64,000 nucleotides of DNA from contig JAHBXS010000001.1 in the NCBI GenBank assembly GCA_019636375.1, positions 558,001-622,000 of the forward strand, read 5' to 3'. How positions within the stretch are numbered: the first letter of the stretch is position 1; each line of letters opens with the position of its first letter. This DNA is from Pirellulaceae bacterium. Lineage in GTDB: Bacteria > Planctomycetota > Planctomycetia > Pirellulales > Pirellulaceae. Shown piece by piece: positions 8,497-17,893 of this stretch. The notes under the pieces are model-generated. The model saw only the letters and a program-made list of their open reading frames with translations. It searched no databases and was not told the origin of the DNA. Position numbers and translations under genes: made by a program.

Positions 8497-10467
8497 CTAT
8501 CGCACCCTCACCTGGAGTCCAAACTCTTTCTCAAGAGCATTAACCAACTCGCGCGGCGCGAAAAGGCAGGTTGGCATGGTGGAAGCCAGGAATGCGATTT
8601 CTGGGCGGCCTTCGATCTGGCAGTAAATCCAATCGACTCCGGCGTCTTCGAGGATCGCATTAACGATCGGAAAGAAAGTCGATGTCGGACGGCCAAACCG
8701 ATCACTGAATTTTACGCTGTACAGACGACCATCGAAAATAAATCGCAAGTCCAAACGACCGTCCTTGACCTCAAACATCGTCATTTGGTCGGGTAAGAAC
8801 TGGCCTTGAGAAATGTACGACATTTTCCAAAAGTCCTCGGTTAAAAACTGTTCCGATGCAAATTGTTCGCATAACTTTAGTTCGCGAAGCGTGCCAACCA
8901 TCAATTCGTAGCCGGTGAATCGATCGTAAGCAATTTCAGGCGGGAATCTCGGCCAAAGCTTGCCCGTCTCGCGCCCTTGGCGTTCCATCAGCTTTGGAAC
9001 CGTATCTTCCGTCAATTCGGCGGCCAGTCCGAACTCACGGAGCTTCGCCAAGAATTGCCCGTACGTGAGGTCGTTTTTTCGCCAGTGGACTTCGGTGGTC
9101 GCAAGAGGCATGTCGCCCAACCAAGTATTTTCCCAATCTGGAAGTCGGCGATCGGCGTCACCGACGACCAACTCCAACGCAAACATCGTCTCCAAATTAG
9201 GAACGAATTCTGGACCCATTGGAACCGACATCTCCGGTGCAAGCAATCTAAAGACAAGTTCTTTCGTCACCGCTTCATCGTTCGTGTCGCGAAATAATAC
9301 GCCCAAAAGTTGAGTGGGAATTGGCTCAGAGTTCTCGGTATTCTGCAGCGACAAAAGTTCAAGGACCTTAGCCCGATACGAGTTTAGTTCTTCATTGGGA
9401 ATGGAGAGCCCGCGCCGAAGAGCGGCGCCAATTTCTAGCCAAGATCGAGGCGTCGAACGAATAGCATCAACGATCATTTGCGCGGCTTCTTGTCTTGTCT
9501 TTTCATCCTGGGAGCAGACAGCCAAGGTCAGTAGAGCATTCCAGCCCTCCGAGCCACTTGCAAAACCCGGCAGTGCAACCAATGTATTGAATCCATCTGC
9601 CTTCTTAGTAAACGACTGTGTCGCAGGTTCCGAGGTTGGAAACGGAGTATCCGCGAGCAGGCTCCTTACTCGATCAAGAACCCAAGGCTCAGCAATTTGG
9701 CTACAGGCCCAATCCAGGAAGGTCCCATAGTTCCTAAGTTGATCCGTATTCTCCAAGTGCTCACGAAGATCGGTTCTCATCTCCGGACAATCGAGCTGGT
9801 TTAACAACCTCGGGGCATACACAGGCCGAGAATAGGGGTTTTTGCGGACATGTTCCTGTGAGTGTGTTTCGACGAGAGTTTTCCAAAGATTTTCGGACCA
9901 AGGAATTTTCAAATCGATGCCAAGTGTTCCGAAATAGAGCCAACCATTAATTTCTTGCCATTTGGCGAGAATTGCAAACCGTCTTTCTGAGGGAATCGAC
10001 GGTTCCATCATGTCGATGGCCCATTGAATCGCTCGCTCGGGATCGTAAGCGGCAAAATGGCCGAAGGCCCGAAGTTGTTCCTCGAATTCAGCACCTTCCC
10101 CAGCGAATAACTGGTCAAATTTCTCCGTCAGCGAGCCCGGTCGCTCTCGTCGCAACATATCCCAAGCATAAAGGCCGACCCGACTTTTGACGTCTTCGAT
10201 GTTCTGCAAGACCGCTTTTTCGGTTCTGGAGACAAGGCGATTGAATTTCGCCTTTTGTTCTTCGATCGCTGTAGGATTTTCAAAAATCTCGATTTCGAAT
10301 TTCGTTTTATCACGCTCGACGATAAGCACGCGATCAGGCTGCGGCTCGTCGGAAATTTGGTTGGTATTCTCTTGGGCCAGAATCGTAGCGTGGCAAAAGA
10401 CAAAAGGCACAACGACACAAAGCACCGTCGACCAAACGATACCGAGACAAACATTTCGTTGAGGCAT
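8497..10467 (-). CDS. Large secreted protein of unknown function (helical-repeat-like)
   Basis: A 656-residue protein with a signal peptide (IVWSTVLCVVVPFVFCHATILAQ). The middle part (residues ~90-400) is rich in helices with the spacing of HEAT/TPR-like solenoids, for example LLTLAVCSQDEKTRQEAAQMIVDAI, but I find no clean repeat. The C-terminal part (residues ~540-656) looks mixed alpha/beta (RLDLRFIFDGRLYSVKFSD). No catalytic motif is recognised. ATG 10467 has AAGGA about nine bases upstream. It lies 111 bases downstream of the octaheme cytochrome gene on the same strand and could be cotranscribed, which would suit a periplasmic partner, but that is inference. Confidence 0.8.
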   Translation of the reverse strand: MPQRNVCLGIVWSTVLCVVVPFVFCHATILAQENTNQISDEPQPDRVLIVERDKTKFEIEIFENPTAIEEQKAKFNRLVSRTEKAVLQNIEDVKSRVGLYAWDMLRRERPGSLTEKFDQLFAGEGAEFEEQLRAFGHFAAYDPERAIQWAIDMMEPSIPSERRFAILAKWQEINGWLYFGTLGIDLKIPWSENLWKTLVETHSQEHVRKNPYSRPVYAPRLLNQLDCPEMRTDLREHLENTDQLRNYGTFLDWACSQIAEPWVLDRVRSLLADTPFPTSEPATQSFTKKADGFNTLVALPGFASGSEGWNALLTLAVCSQDEKTRQEAAQMIVDAIRSTPRSWLEIGAALRRGLSIPNEELNSYRAKVLELLSLQNTENSEPIPTQLLGVLFRDTNDEAVTKELVFRLLAPEMSVPMGPEFVPNLETMFALELVVGDADRRLPDWENTWLGDMPLATTEVHWRKNDLTYGQFLAKLREFGLAAELTEDTVPKLMERQGRETGKLWPRFPPEIAYDRFTGYELMVGTLRELKLCEQFASEQFLTEDFWKMSYISQGQFLPDQMTMFEVKDGRLDLRFIFDGRLYSVKFSDRFGRPTSTFFPIVNAILEDAGVDWIYCQIEGRPEIAFLASTMPTCLFAPRELVNALEKEFGLQVRVR

Positions 10468-10578
10468 TTGATTAATTCCTTGTTTTCATGTTCAGATGAG
10501 ATCATCGAGCCATTGAAAAAATGGTACTCCGTCGTTCTCATACTCACAAGGCAATTCACGTAACGGGCCTGTAACAAC

Positions 10579-13068
10579 TTAATGCTTTGACTCTTGTTCG
10601 CGAAGGATTTGTTGATAGGTTCGGTCGGCGGGATCGAGTTCAAGCAATTTTTCAGCGTAGACTTTCGCTTGCTCAGACTGCCTGGCCTCCTGATAGTAGG
10701 CAATTAACGCGAACAAAGTCGAGACGTTTTGGGGCTGTAACTCAAACGATTTTAGCAAATGCCGCTCGCACCCCTCAAGGTCGCCGCGCAAGAAACAGCT
10801 CATGGCAAATCGATAGTTCAAGGCGTCGGCATTGGGCAACCCGCCGCTCCGTTTGATTTCGTCAGCCAGCAACTGATGTTCCGCATCACGCAAATCACGG
10901 ATTTTATTTTCTGAGCGAGCAACATCTTCGGTCAACAACGATCGATCTTGGGGGGACAAGTTTCGTCCGTCGGCGAGACGGCCCTTTTTTTCCTGCAATA
11001 ACCCTTCCAGAATTGCGGCGAGATTCGTGCGTGGCCCGACAAGATTGGGGCCGACTTTGATCGCAGTCTCGTAGGACTCAATCGCGGCAATCTGATTCCC
11101 CTCGTCGGCATAAAGGTCTCCGAGCATCAAGTGGCTTTGCGGCCAGTCGGATTGGGTCCATAAAATTGCACGCCATTCGGCGACAGCCGTCTCCCATTTC
11201 TTGGCAAAATCTGTAACGCGATTTTTTCGGCGTAGTGTGTCTGGAATACGCAGTAAAACGCGAGTCGATTCTGATTTGACTGCCGGAGACTCGTGGTCGA
11301 GCAAATCCACGACTTCCGTCAACAGCTCGATGAAGTTTTGATCTACCGATTGTTGGCGCAGCAATAGTTCATGTTCAATGCGAGGCAAGGCACCGCGAAT
11401 CATTTTTGAATCTCTACCTCGTAGAGCGACACGAGCCAATCTCAAAGACTCTGGACTCGAATCGGTTCCGAGGTGCAATAGTGCCGACGCCCGAATCATT
11501 GTTGGGAGTGTCAAATCTTCGACTAGGGGGCGAGCAAGCATCGCTCGGTTTTCCGTGCTCGAAAGCAGTTCCGCAAGGTCGTGGTAATAGGTAGTTCGAG
11601 CCGGGTGGGGTTGGGCACCATACCATTTGACAAACGCATCACTCATCGCTTGATCGACCTTTTTTAATTCTTCAGCGACGAGCGAATTGCCTTGTTCGGC
11701 TTGGATGATCCAGTCGACGAATTGGCGAAGTTTTGGCTGCTCTTCGGCGGGAAGTTTTGTTTTGTCGATATGACAAGCCGTGCAGGCGTTGGGCGTACCG
11801 AATTTGACGGACATGTCTGGGCGAGGGGCTCTCAGGCTGTGGTCACGACGAGCATCGACTTCCATATAAGTGGTGTGCGGCATGTGGCACTCGACGCATT
11901 GCGAACCCGGAGAACCCGGAGCGTGGTGGTGATGTTCGGGAGTGTCGTATTTTGCAGCCGGGTGTTGGTGACATGAGGTGCAAAGTTGATTGTCGTTGTA
12001 GCGGACTCTCAAGGAATGTGGATCGTGGCAGTCGGTGCAGCGAATTCCACTGGCATACATTTTGCTTTGGATGAACGAACCATAAACGTAGTTTTCGTCT
12101 CGAACTTGGCCATCTCGATGATAGATCGGATGCTCGAGCAACTGCACCGAAAAATTCTGGTCATAAGGCTCTCCTGCGATCCAAGTATCGCCCAATTTTG
12201 TACGTCGCGAGTGGCAGGGGGCACAAGTTTCTACTTGCCGCACATGGTCGGCTGATTTGAGTTGATTGAGACCTAGCCCTTCAGGCTTGTTCCAAGACGC
12301 CCACGACGACTTCGCCCATTCGACATGCTGACTCCCAGGTCCGTGGCACGCTTCGCAACTCACGTCAATTTCTGAAAACGTGGTTTGAAAGTGAGCGGAT
12401 TTGAAATCGAAATTCTTTTGTAAATTCGTGCTGTGGCAGTCCGCGCAAAAGGTGTTCCACGATTGCGTCAACCCCGTCCAATGCAGCGGGTCTGAGGGAT
12501 CGAGTTTTTCGTCGACATCAGGGGGATTCAGATAGAACCAGCGTTCGTTCAGAGCATCCCAGCTCTCTCGTAAAATTTGGACTCGCCCTAAGCCCGGTTG
12601 GCTCGGGTCGGCGGGAGGCTCGATTTCAACCATATACTGTTGCAGCGGAGTGACGCCGAAAACGTATTTCACCTCAAACTCGCTCATTGATCCATCGGGC
12701 CCTCCGGTGGTGACCATGTACTTGTCTCCGTCCATGAAGACGCGCGATTGCAAGCCGTAATGCTCGATTGTTGTTCCGTCAAAACGGGCGAGGACGGTTT
12801 CAGGACTTGCTCGGTTCATCGCCAAGTTATGATGCGAGTTGGCAAAGAGCTGTGCTTGGTCTTGATGGCAGTCAATGCAGACCGAGCGACCGACATAATG
12901 GGCTTCGGTACTTTGCTGGCCCTCGCCTTTGCCAATCGCCAAAAAGTACGCGATTGCCAACGCCAAGGTGAGAACGATTGCCAAGATCACCCAGCGACGA
13001 CCTTGAAAACGGCGCGGGCTTATTCCCGCCGGGCTCGATTGTTTATCAGTGATTTTTGATTTTTTCAT
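10579..13068 (-). CDS. Octaheme cytochrome c with C-terminal TPR domain
   Basis: The 829-residue protein has an N-terminal membrane anchor or signal (WVILAIVLTLALAIAYFLAI) and eight CxxCH haem-attachment motifs beginning at about residues 64, 208, 238, 282, 344, 363, 391 and 429 (CIDCH, CADCH, CEACH, CAPCH, CTDCH, CTSCH, CVECH, CTACH). Histidine-rich stretches (EHHHH, NSHH) could supply distal ligands. The region 580-829 contains TPR-type helices (QSHLMLGDLYADEGNQIAA, NVSTLFALIAYYQEARQ). It resembles planctomycete multiheme cytochromes related to the c554/nitrite-reductase superfamily, acting in periplasmic electron transfer. The electron donor and acceptor are unknown. The gene diverges from the unassigned 13.2 kb gene. 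Confidence 0.88.
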   Translation of the reverse strand: MKKSKITDKQSSPAGISPRRFQGRRWVILAIVLTLALAIAYFLAIGKGEGQQSTEAHYVGRSVCIDCHQDQAQLFANSHHNLAMNRASPETVLARFDGTTIEHYGLQSRVFMDGDKYMVTTGGPDGSMSEFEVKYVFGVTPLQQYMVEIEPPADPSQPGLGRVQILRESWDALNERWFYLNPPDVDEKLDPSDPLHWTGLTQSWNTFCADCHSTNLQKNFDFKSAHFQTTFSEIDVSCEACHGPGSQHVEWAKSSWASWNKPEGLGLNQLKSADHVRQVETCAPCHSRRTKLGDTWIAGEPYDQNFSVQLLEHPIYHRDGQVRDENYVYGSFIQSKMYASGIRCTDCHDPHSLRVRYNDNQLCTSCHQHPAAKYDTPEHHHHAPGSPGSQCVECHMPHTTYMEVDARRDHSLRAPRPDMSVKFGTPNACTACHIDKTKLPAEEQPKLRQFVDWIIQAEQGNSLVAEELKKVDQAMSDAFVKWYGAQPHPARTTYYHDLAELLSSTENRAMLARPLVEDLTLPTMIRASALLHLGTDSSPESLRLARVALRGRDSKMIRGALPRIEHELLLRQQSVDQNFIELLTEVVDLLDHESPAVKSESTRVLLRIPDTLRRKNRVTDFAKKWETAVAEWRAILWTQSDWPQSHLMLGDLYADEGNQIAAIESYETAIKVGPNLVGPRTNLAAILEGLLQEKKGRLADGRNLSPQDRSLLTEDVARSENKIRDLRDAEHQLLADEIKRSGGLPNADALNYRFAMSCFLRGDLEGCERHLLKSFELQPQNVSTLFALIAYYQEARQSEQAKVYAEKLLELDPADRTYQQILREQESKH

Positions 13069-13238
13069 GAATTGACATCTTCGGATTGCATCTTAACATG
13101 GTACTCAAGATCGACTCGGCATGTCGATGACCCATGCTGGCTTTTAAGGGTGGATTTTGGCCTATCATCGCGATCCCTTAGTCCTCGCAATTGACAGATG
13201 CTTTCCCAATAATGCTGATTACATTTAAAGGTTCGAAC

Positions 13239-14699
13239 ATGAAACCTCACTTCACTGGAACACGCTTCAAGTCGAGTTCCGAATTCGCAAGGTGTCTTAT
13301 CGAATTCGCTGTCGCCTGCCTTTTCGGACCCCTTAACGCAGTTTTGCTTCTGGGGTCACCGAGTCCACAAACCGAAACACCTGAACAAAGGATACTAACT
13401 TCGGACGAACGGGAGGTTCTGTACAAGGCATTTCAAGGGGGAATGCATTACCGCATTGCATTTGACAAGGATCCAGACATTGCTCGAAAGGAGTTGGTTG
13501 AATTCTGGGAAGCAGGGATTACGCCCAAGAGTTTTGAGAATTTTTTGTCTTACGAGCTAACGCGATTTCGTAATGATCCCAAGATTGGAAATTTGTTGGC
13601 ACTTGCCATGTGCGAGGTCCTCCAGTTGGAGAGTCTTGAATATCGCTGGCGTGAAAGGTTTTTATTTTCGTTGAGTTATGATTTTAGCTCGCCTAGTGTT
13701 AATCAGACCATAGAACTCGTCATGCGTGATCTTGATACGGGAGATGACGACAGGCTTGAGTCCATTCGACAGCGTTTTCTCAGGGTTGCCGACCAAAGGA
13801 AGGAGGCCGCGCGAAAGTATGCCACGTTGGATTTCAAGTTTTTGGACACATCAGAAGAGTTTCCGCCTCAGACCGATCCAACGACTCAAGACGATTACGA
13901 GAGACTAGGAACGCTGAGGTCTTCAATGGACGCCGCCTTCAAACTCCTCCAAGAAGATCGAGAATTAGAGTTTTACATGTTTTTTATGGAAAGGGTGACC
14001 GAAGTCACGGCGGCAAAAAAGGACGGGCTTTTGCCCGATGCCTACTTTCGAAAAATAGTCATCGAGGACCGATTCTCTTGGAACTGGCGACAGCGTAATC
14101 ACATAGAAGAAATCGAATTATTTTGTGAGACCGAGCCGATTTGGTTTCTCGGTGGGCGATTGGCTTGTTTCATCGACGGGAAAACAGGACGAAAAGCCGT
14201 TTGGGCCTACTCGCATGGTCGATGGCGTGTCGCGGACCACTATTTGGGCCTTAGCTATGATTCATGGGTTTTACCAGTTTCTAAGTTTGAATATCTGGAT
14301 GGCGCAAATCCGAAACTCAACAGCCCTGAGTTGCTCGACGACGCTGAGCGTTCCGCTCTATTGAGGTCTCAAATTGAGAATGCCATCAACCGCCTTGATG
14401 AAAGAGAGTATTTTGTTTTCTTCGCGAGTACATTTGACCCAATCTATCTAGCCGGTGGGGTAAATAAGGACATGAAGTCCCTTGACAAGGTCGTCGTGGT
14501 CAACGGGAATAAATTGCTTGTTTCGTCAGATCACGCGACTCAATTAAAGGATGATTTGAAGAAGCTTTTGGAGAAAACTCCAGTTTGGGAGGACGCCGGA
14601 CGAATTGCAGTGTTCGATGAGGAAGGCCTTTCGGAAAAGACTCTTGTTCGGTTTTGGAACGTTCGCTGGGGAACTTGGATGGTGTTTCCTGGGCGATGA
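13239..14699 (+). CDS. Exported or membrane-anchored protein of unknown function with an internal duplication
   Basis: A 486-residue protein with a hydrophobic segment near residues 20-45 (FAVACLFGPLNAVLLLGS) that may be a signal or anchor. The C-terminal half appears to hold two related modules: one near residues 240-350 (EDRELEFYMFFMERV ... PIWFLGGRLACFID ... GRWRVADHYL) and one near 390-486 (LDEREYFVFFASTF ... PVWEDAGRIAVFDEE ... RWGTWMVFPGR). The rhythm resembles small alpha+beta NTF2-like domains, but no family is identified. ATG 13239 follows AAAGG at good spacing; the frame is open further upstream to 13191. The next gene starts 51 bases later. Confidence 0.75.
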   Translation: MKPHFTGTRFKSSSEFARCLIEFAVACLFGPLNAVLLLGSPSPQTETPEQRILTSDEREVLYKAFQGGMHYRIAFDKDPDIARKELVEFWEAGITPKSFENFLSYELTRFRNDPKIGNLLALAMCEVLQLESLEYRWRERFLFSLSYDFSSPSVNQTIELVMRDLDTGDDDRLESIRQRFLRVADQRKEAARKYATLDFKFLDTSEEFPPQTDPTTQDDYERLGTLRSSMDAAFKLLQEDRELEFYMFFMERVTEVTAAKKDGLLPDAYFRKIVIEDRFSWNWRQRNHIEEIELFCETEPIWFLGGRLACFIDGKTGRKAVWAYSHGRWRVADHYLGLSYDSWVLPVSKFEYLDGANPKLNSPELLDDAERSALLRSQIENAINRLDEREYFVFFASTFDPIYLAGGVNKDMKSLDKVVVVNGNKLLVSSDHATQLKDDLKKLLEKTPVWEDAGRIAVFDEEGLSEKTLVRFWNVRWGTWMVFPGR

Positions 14700-14750
14700 T
14701 GAAAAACCATTCGATCACAATCTCGCGAAGTTCAGCAGGAACCTGACAGC

Positions 14751-16184
14751 ATGTCGAATTTTGAGCGATGTTGGAAAGAATGGTTGGAAAGCCATGGGTT
14801 GCCAACTGGCCGTTGTGGTGACGACATCGCTTTAAACTCTGCATGGCGGCACCCAGAATTGCCGGGCGAGTTTTCGTTTGATTGGCGGTTTGGAGTGGGG
14901 CCGAAAGTACCGCCCGAGCCTCGCATTTTGTTTTGGCGACCACCGGGGCAAACTGAATTAGAGAAACTCACAAGAAAGAAACTGTTTGCGATTGCCAGTT
15001 CCCGAATGGGGAGACGTTTCGACGGTTTGGAAAACTGGATTGCTGCGTTGCGAACGGCAATTTGTGAAATCTATCGCCAAGGACAAGGGATTGTCACCGC
15101 AGAGGGAACGAGTACCCATTTGTTTGTCGAGCGGATGGCGGAGCTTTTGCACTTGCCCACGGTCGTACTGCGAGCGATGCCTGAAAGACCAACCCAGAGT
15201 TGGTTCGAGCAATTTTCAACGAAGAATTCTACCCCCCAACAATTCTCTCTTAGCCGAAACGCCGTTGATGTTTATTGGACCCCAGTCGGTCCGGGACCAT
15301 TCGCTGCGGAGAACGAAAGCCTGATTGACTTTGCGATTTTGTCAGGTGCCGATGCAGTTCGTTTACTGGCAGTTCGCGGAAAACAAAATACTTACCGATC
15401 AGTATCTACTAGGTTGAAACAAAACTTCGTGGCGGGTGATGTCTGGTTGTTAAGAGATGAATCGATGACATCCAAATCAATTCGCGAGGAGCTTATCGAG
15501 CTCGGTGCAGTCGATTGGGTTTTGCGGGGATCGCTCAGTGATGACTTGGACGGAGAGCGGAGAAATAGCCCGGGCGTTGATGTCCTTCGGGCTTCTGAGA
15601 TTCCCGGAATCGAAAACTACTTGGTCCATTCGACTCGGACTCCCAGCCTTAACCCTCGCAAACTCCTTTCGAACCAAGAGATTGATCGTTTGCTGTTCAA
15701 GCAAACATTGGACGACGCCGGGCCACTTTCGGGGTTACTTCGAATCCTGGCGGATGGGTGGTTACGAGGAGGAACCGAACTGTTGCCAGGCTCCTTGCCA
15801 ATGGTGAGTTGGACGGAGCATCCACTGCCGAGATTGCGAGAATTGCGAGTCTACCGCAAGCATTTGGCTCGTTGGGACTTCGAGCCGTTTGGAATCGCCG
15901 TAAAAAGGGAAAGGCTCGCGGAGCTTGGGGCCCGGCGAGTAACCTATTTCGACGACGAATCCTTTCAAGTGATAGCACCGGAAGAAAAGGCGTTTGGTCA
16001 GCGGGCAGGCTCGCAAATCGGAGATGAATGGGTTGATTGGACTTGTGAGCGGGAATGGCGATTTTTGGGTGATTTGAACTTGTCGCTCCTAAGTCCTTCA
16101 GAAGCACTGATCTTCGTTGGCGATATGGCAAGTGCTCAAATCGTTGCACCTTATTCTCGTTGGCCGGTCGTACTGGTTGATTGA
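14751..16184 (+). CDS. Unassigned two-part protein with possible DUF2971-like C-terminal domain
   Basis: A 477-residue cytoplasmic protein with no signal or membrane segment. The N-terminal half contains a Rossmann-like stretch (GQGIVTAEGTSTHLFVERMA, then LPTVVLRAM). The C-terminal ~150 residues contain WTEHPLPRLRELR, HLARWDFEPFGIAVKRERL, RRVTYFDDESF and DWTCEREWRF. The order 'W...YG(I/V)A..., then E-x-EWR' recalls DUF2971/Abi-type proteins, but this is by eye only. Upstream sequence gives no strong ribosome site before ATG 14751. It lies 51 bases after the preceding unassigned gene and probably shares its transcript. Function not assigned. Confidence 0.7.
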   Translation: MSNFERCWKEWLESHGLPTGRCGDDIALNSAWRHPELPGEFSFDWRFGVGPKVPPEPRILFWRPPGQTELEKLTRKKLFAIASSRMGRRFDGLENWIAALRTAICEIYRQGQGIVTAEGTSTHLFVERMAELLHLPTVVLRAMPERPTQSWFEQFSTKNSTPQQFSLSRNAVDVYWTPVGPGPFAAENESLIDFAILSGADAVRLLAVRGKQNTYRSVSTRLKQNFVAGDVWLLRDESMTSKSIREELIELGAVDWVLRGSLSDDLDGERRNSPGVDVLRASEIPGIENYLVHSTRTPSLNPRKLLSNQEIDRLLFKQTLDDAGPLSGLLRILADGWLRGGTELLPGSLPMVSWTEHPLPRLRELRVYRKHLARWDFEPFGIAVKRERLAELGARRVTYFDDESFQVIAPEEKAFGQRAGSQIGDEWVDWTCEREWRFLGDLNLSLLSPSEALIFVGDMASAQIVAPYSRWPVVLVD

Positions 16185-16310
16185 AAAAGTGGAAAATCGG
16201 TGTGATGGTTTGTAGTCTGGGCATCTGCGATGGTTTAGAATCGGAGTAGAAGGTCGTCGGGCAGCTTGGTCCACGACAATTTATTTCCATTTTGAGATTG
16301 GAGACAACTC

Positions 16311-17795
16311 ATGGCAACTGCAACGTTAGACAAGAAGGTTTCTGTTCCTCGCCCCAAGATCCGGCGAACAGAGTGTTTTATCGATGGAAAGTGGGTAGCC
16401 GCACAGAGCGGTAAAACTTTTTCGACGGTTTGCCCGGCAACGGAAGAAAAGATTGCCGATGTCGCGGAGGGGGACGCAGCCGATATTGATTTGGCGGTCA
16501 AGGCCGCCCGAAAGGCGTTTGAGCGCGGGCCTTGGAAAACGATGTCCGCTCGGCAACGCGGCAAACTCATGTATCGATTGGCTGATTTGTTGGAAGAGAA
16601 TCTGGATGAATTGGCGGCACTCGAATCACTAGACAATGGCAAACCGGTTGCCGACGCACGAGCGGCTGATGTACCGTTAACGATCCAGTGTCTGAGGTAC
16701 TATGCGGGCTTTGCCGACAAAATCCACGGTTCGACGATTCCGATTGACGGTAACTTTTTCTGCTTCACGAAAAAGCATCCTGTAGGTGTCGTGGGGCAGA
16801 TCATTCCTTGGAATTTTCCGATGCTGATGGCGGCTTGGAAATGGGGACCGGCTTTGGCAGCGGGTTGCACAGTGGTCATGAAGCCAGCAGAACAAACGCC
16901 GCTCACCTGCCTTCGCATGGCGGAACTGGCTCAAGAGGCGGGGATTCCCGACGGCGTGCTTAATGTTGTGCCTGGTTTTGGCCCAACGGCTGGGGGCGCG
17001 ATTGTCGCTCATCGTGATGTCGACAAGGTGGCGTTCACCGGTGAACACTTGACGGCACAGATCATCATGCGAAATGCAGCCGAGACGTTGAAGCGATTGA
17101 CCTTCGAATTGGGTGGTAAAAGCCCCAATGTGATTTTCGACGATGCCGATTTGGACGCCGCCGTGAAGGGGGCTCACTTCGGGCTGTACTTCAATCAAGG
17201 CCAATGTTGTTGTGCGGGGAGTCGCGTTTTTGTTCATGAGTCGATTCATGACGAGTTCGTATCTCGCGTTGCGTCAATGAATCAATCGCGGGTTGTGGGT
17301 AATCCGCTTGATTTGAGCACTGAGCAAGGGCCGCAGGTTGACCAAGCGCAGTTTGACAAAATCATGGGCTTGATTGAATCGGGCATCAAGTCGGGGGCCG
17401 AATGTGTCACCGGAGGCAAACGCGTCGGCGATCGCGGCTACTTCATTGAGCCGACGTTGTTTGCAAATGTCGATGACAACATGGAGATTGCTCAACGAGA
17501 GATTTTCGGACCGGTGATGTCGGTCCTAAAGTTTCGCGATATGGACGAGTTGATTGAACGGGCCAACAATACGATCTTCGGGCTGGCCGCAGCGGTTTGG
17601 ACCCGAGACATTGGCAAGGCCCACAAGTTTGCGGCGGAAGTCAAGGCCGGAACTGTGTGGGTCAACTGCTACGATGTCTTTGACGCAGCAGCCCCGTTTG
17701 GGGGATTCAAGATGTCGGGCCAAGGCCGCGAATTGGGCGAAGACGGCCTGCGTCCGTACTTGGAAACCAAAACCGTGACCATCGCGATGGATTAA
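16311..17795 (+). CDS. NAD(P)-dependent aldehyde dehydrogenase (betaine/retinal-type ALDH family)
   Basis: A 494-residue protein of normal ALDH length. Visible motifs are [28 protein letters not shown], the general-base loop [18 protein letters not shown], the catalytic cysteine in [11 protein letters not shown] (near residue 298), and [12 protein letters not shown]. It oxidises an aldehyde to the acid; the substrate cannot be told. One oddity: the cofactor loop that normally reads FTGSTEVG reads FTGEHLTAQ here (near residue 241), although the rest of the enzyme is intact. ATG 16311 has GGAGA upstream. A strong terminator follows, so it is probably monocistronic. Confidence 0.92.
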   Translation: MATATLDKKVSVPRPKIRRTECFIDGKWVAAQSGKTFSTVCPATEEKIADVAEGDAADIDLAVKAARKAFERGPWKTMSARQRGKLMYRLADLLEENLDELAALESLDNGKPVADARAADVPLTIQCLRYYAGFADKIHGSTIPIDGNFFCFTKKHPVGVVGQIIPWNFPMLMAAWKWGPALAAGCTVVMKPAEQTPLTCLRMAELAQEAGIPDGVLNVVPGFGPTAGGAIVAHRDVDKVAFTGEHLTAQIIMRNAAETLKRLTFELGGKSPNVIFDDADLDAAVKGAHFGLYFNQGQCCCAGSRVFVHESIHDEFVSRVASMNQSRVVGNPLDLSTEQGPQVDQAQFDKIMGLIESGIKSGAECVTGGKRVGDRGYFIEPTLFANVDDNMEIAQREIFGPVMSVLKFRDMDELIERANNTIFGLAAAVWTRDIGKAHKFAAEVKAGTVWVNCYDVFDAAAPFGGFKMSGQGRELGEDGLRPYLETKTVTIAMD

Positions 17796-17832
17796 ATTTT
17801 GAATCGATTGAATTCGATGTTGACTGGTAAAC

Positions 17833-17875
17833 AAAATAGCCCGCTCGGTTTCGAGCGGGCTATTTTCGTTTTTAG
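17833..17875. terminator. Strong bidirectional rho-independent terminator
   Basis: A perfect 15-base stem (17833-17847 AAAATAGCCCGCTCG pairs with 17852-17866) with a four-base GTTT loop, followed by CGTTTTT. In the reverse direction it is preceded by an A-run that also gives a U-tract, so it can end both the plus-strand ALDH gene and the minus-strand kinase gene. Confidence 0.9.
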
Positions 17876-17893
17876 ATGATTCTCAGCAGGTGC

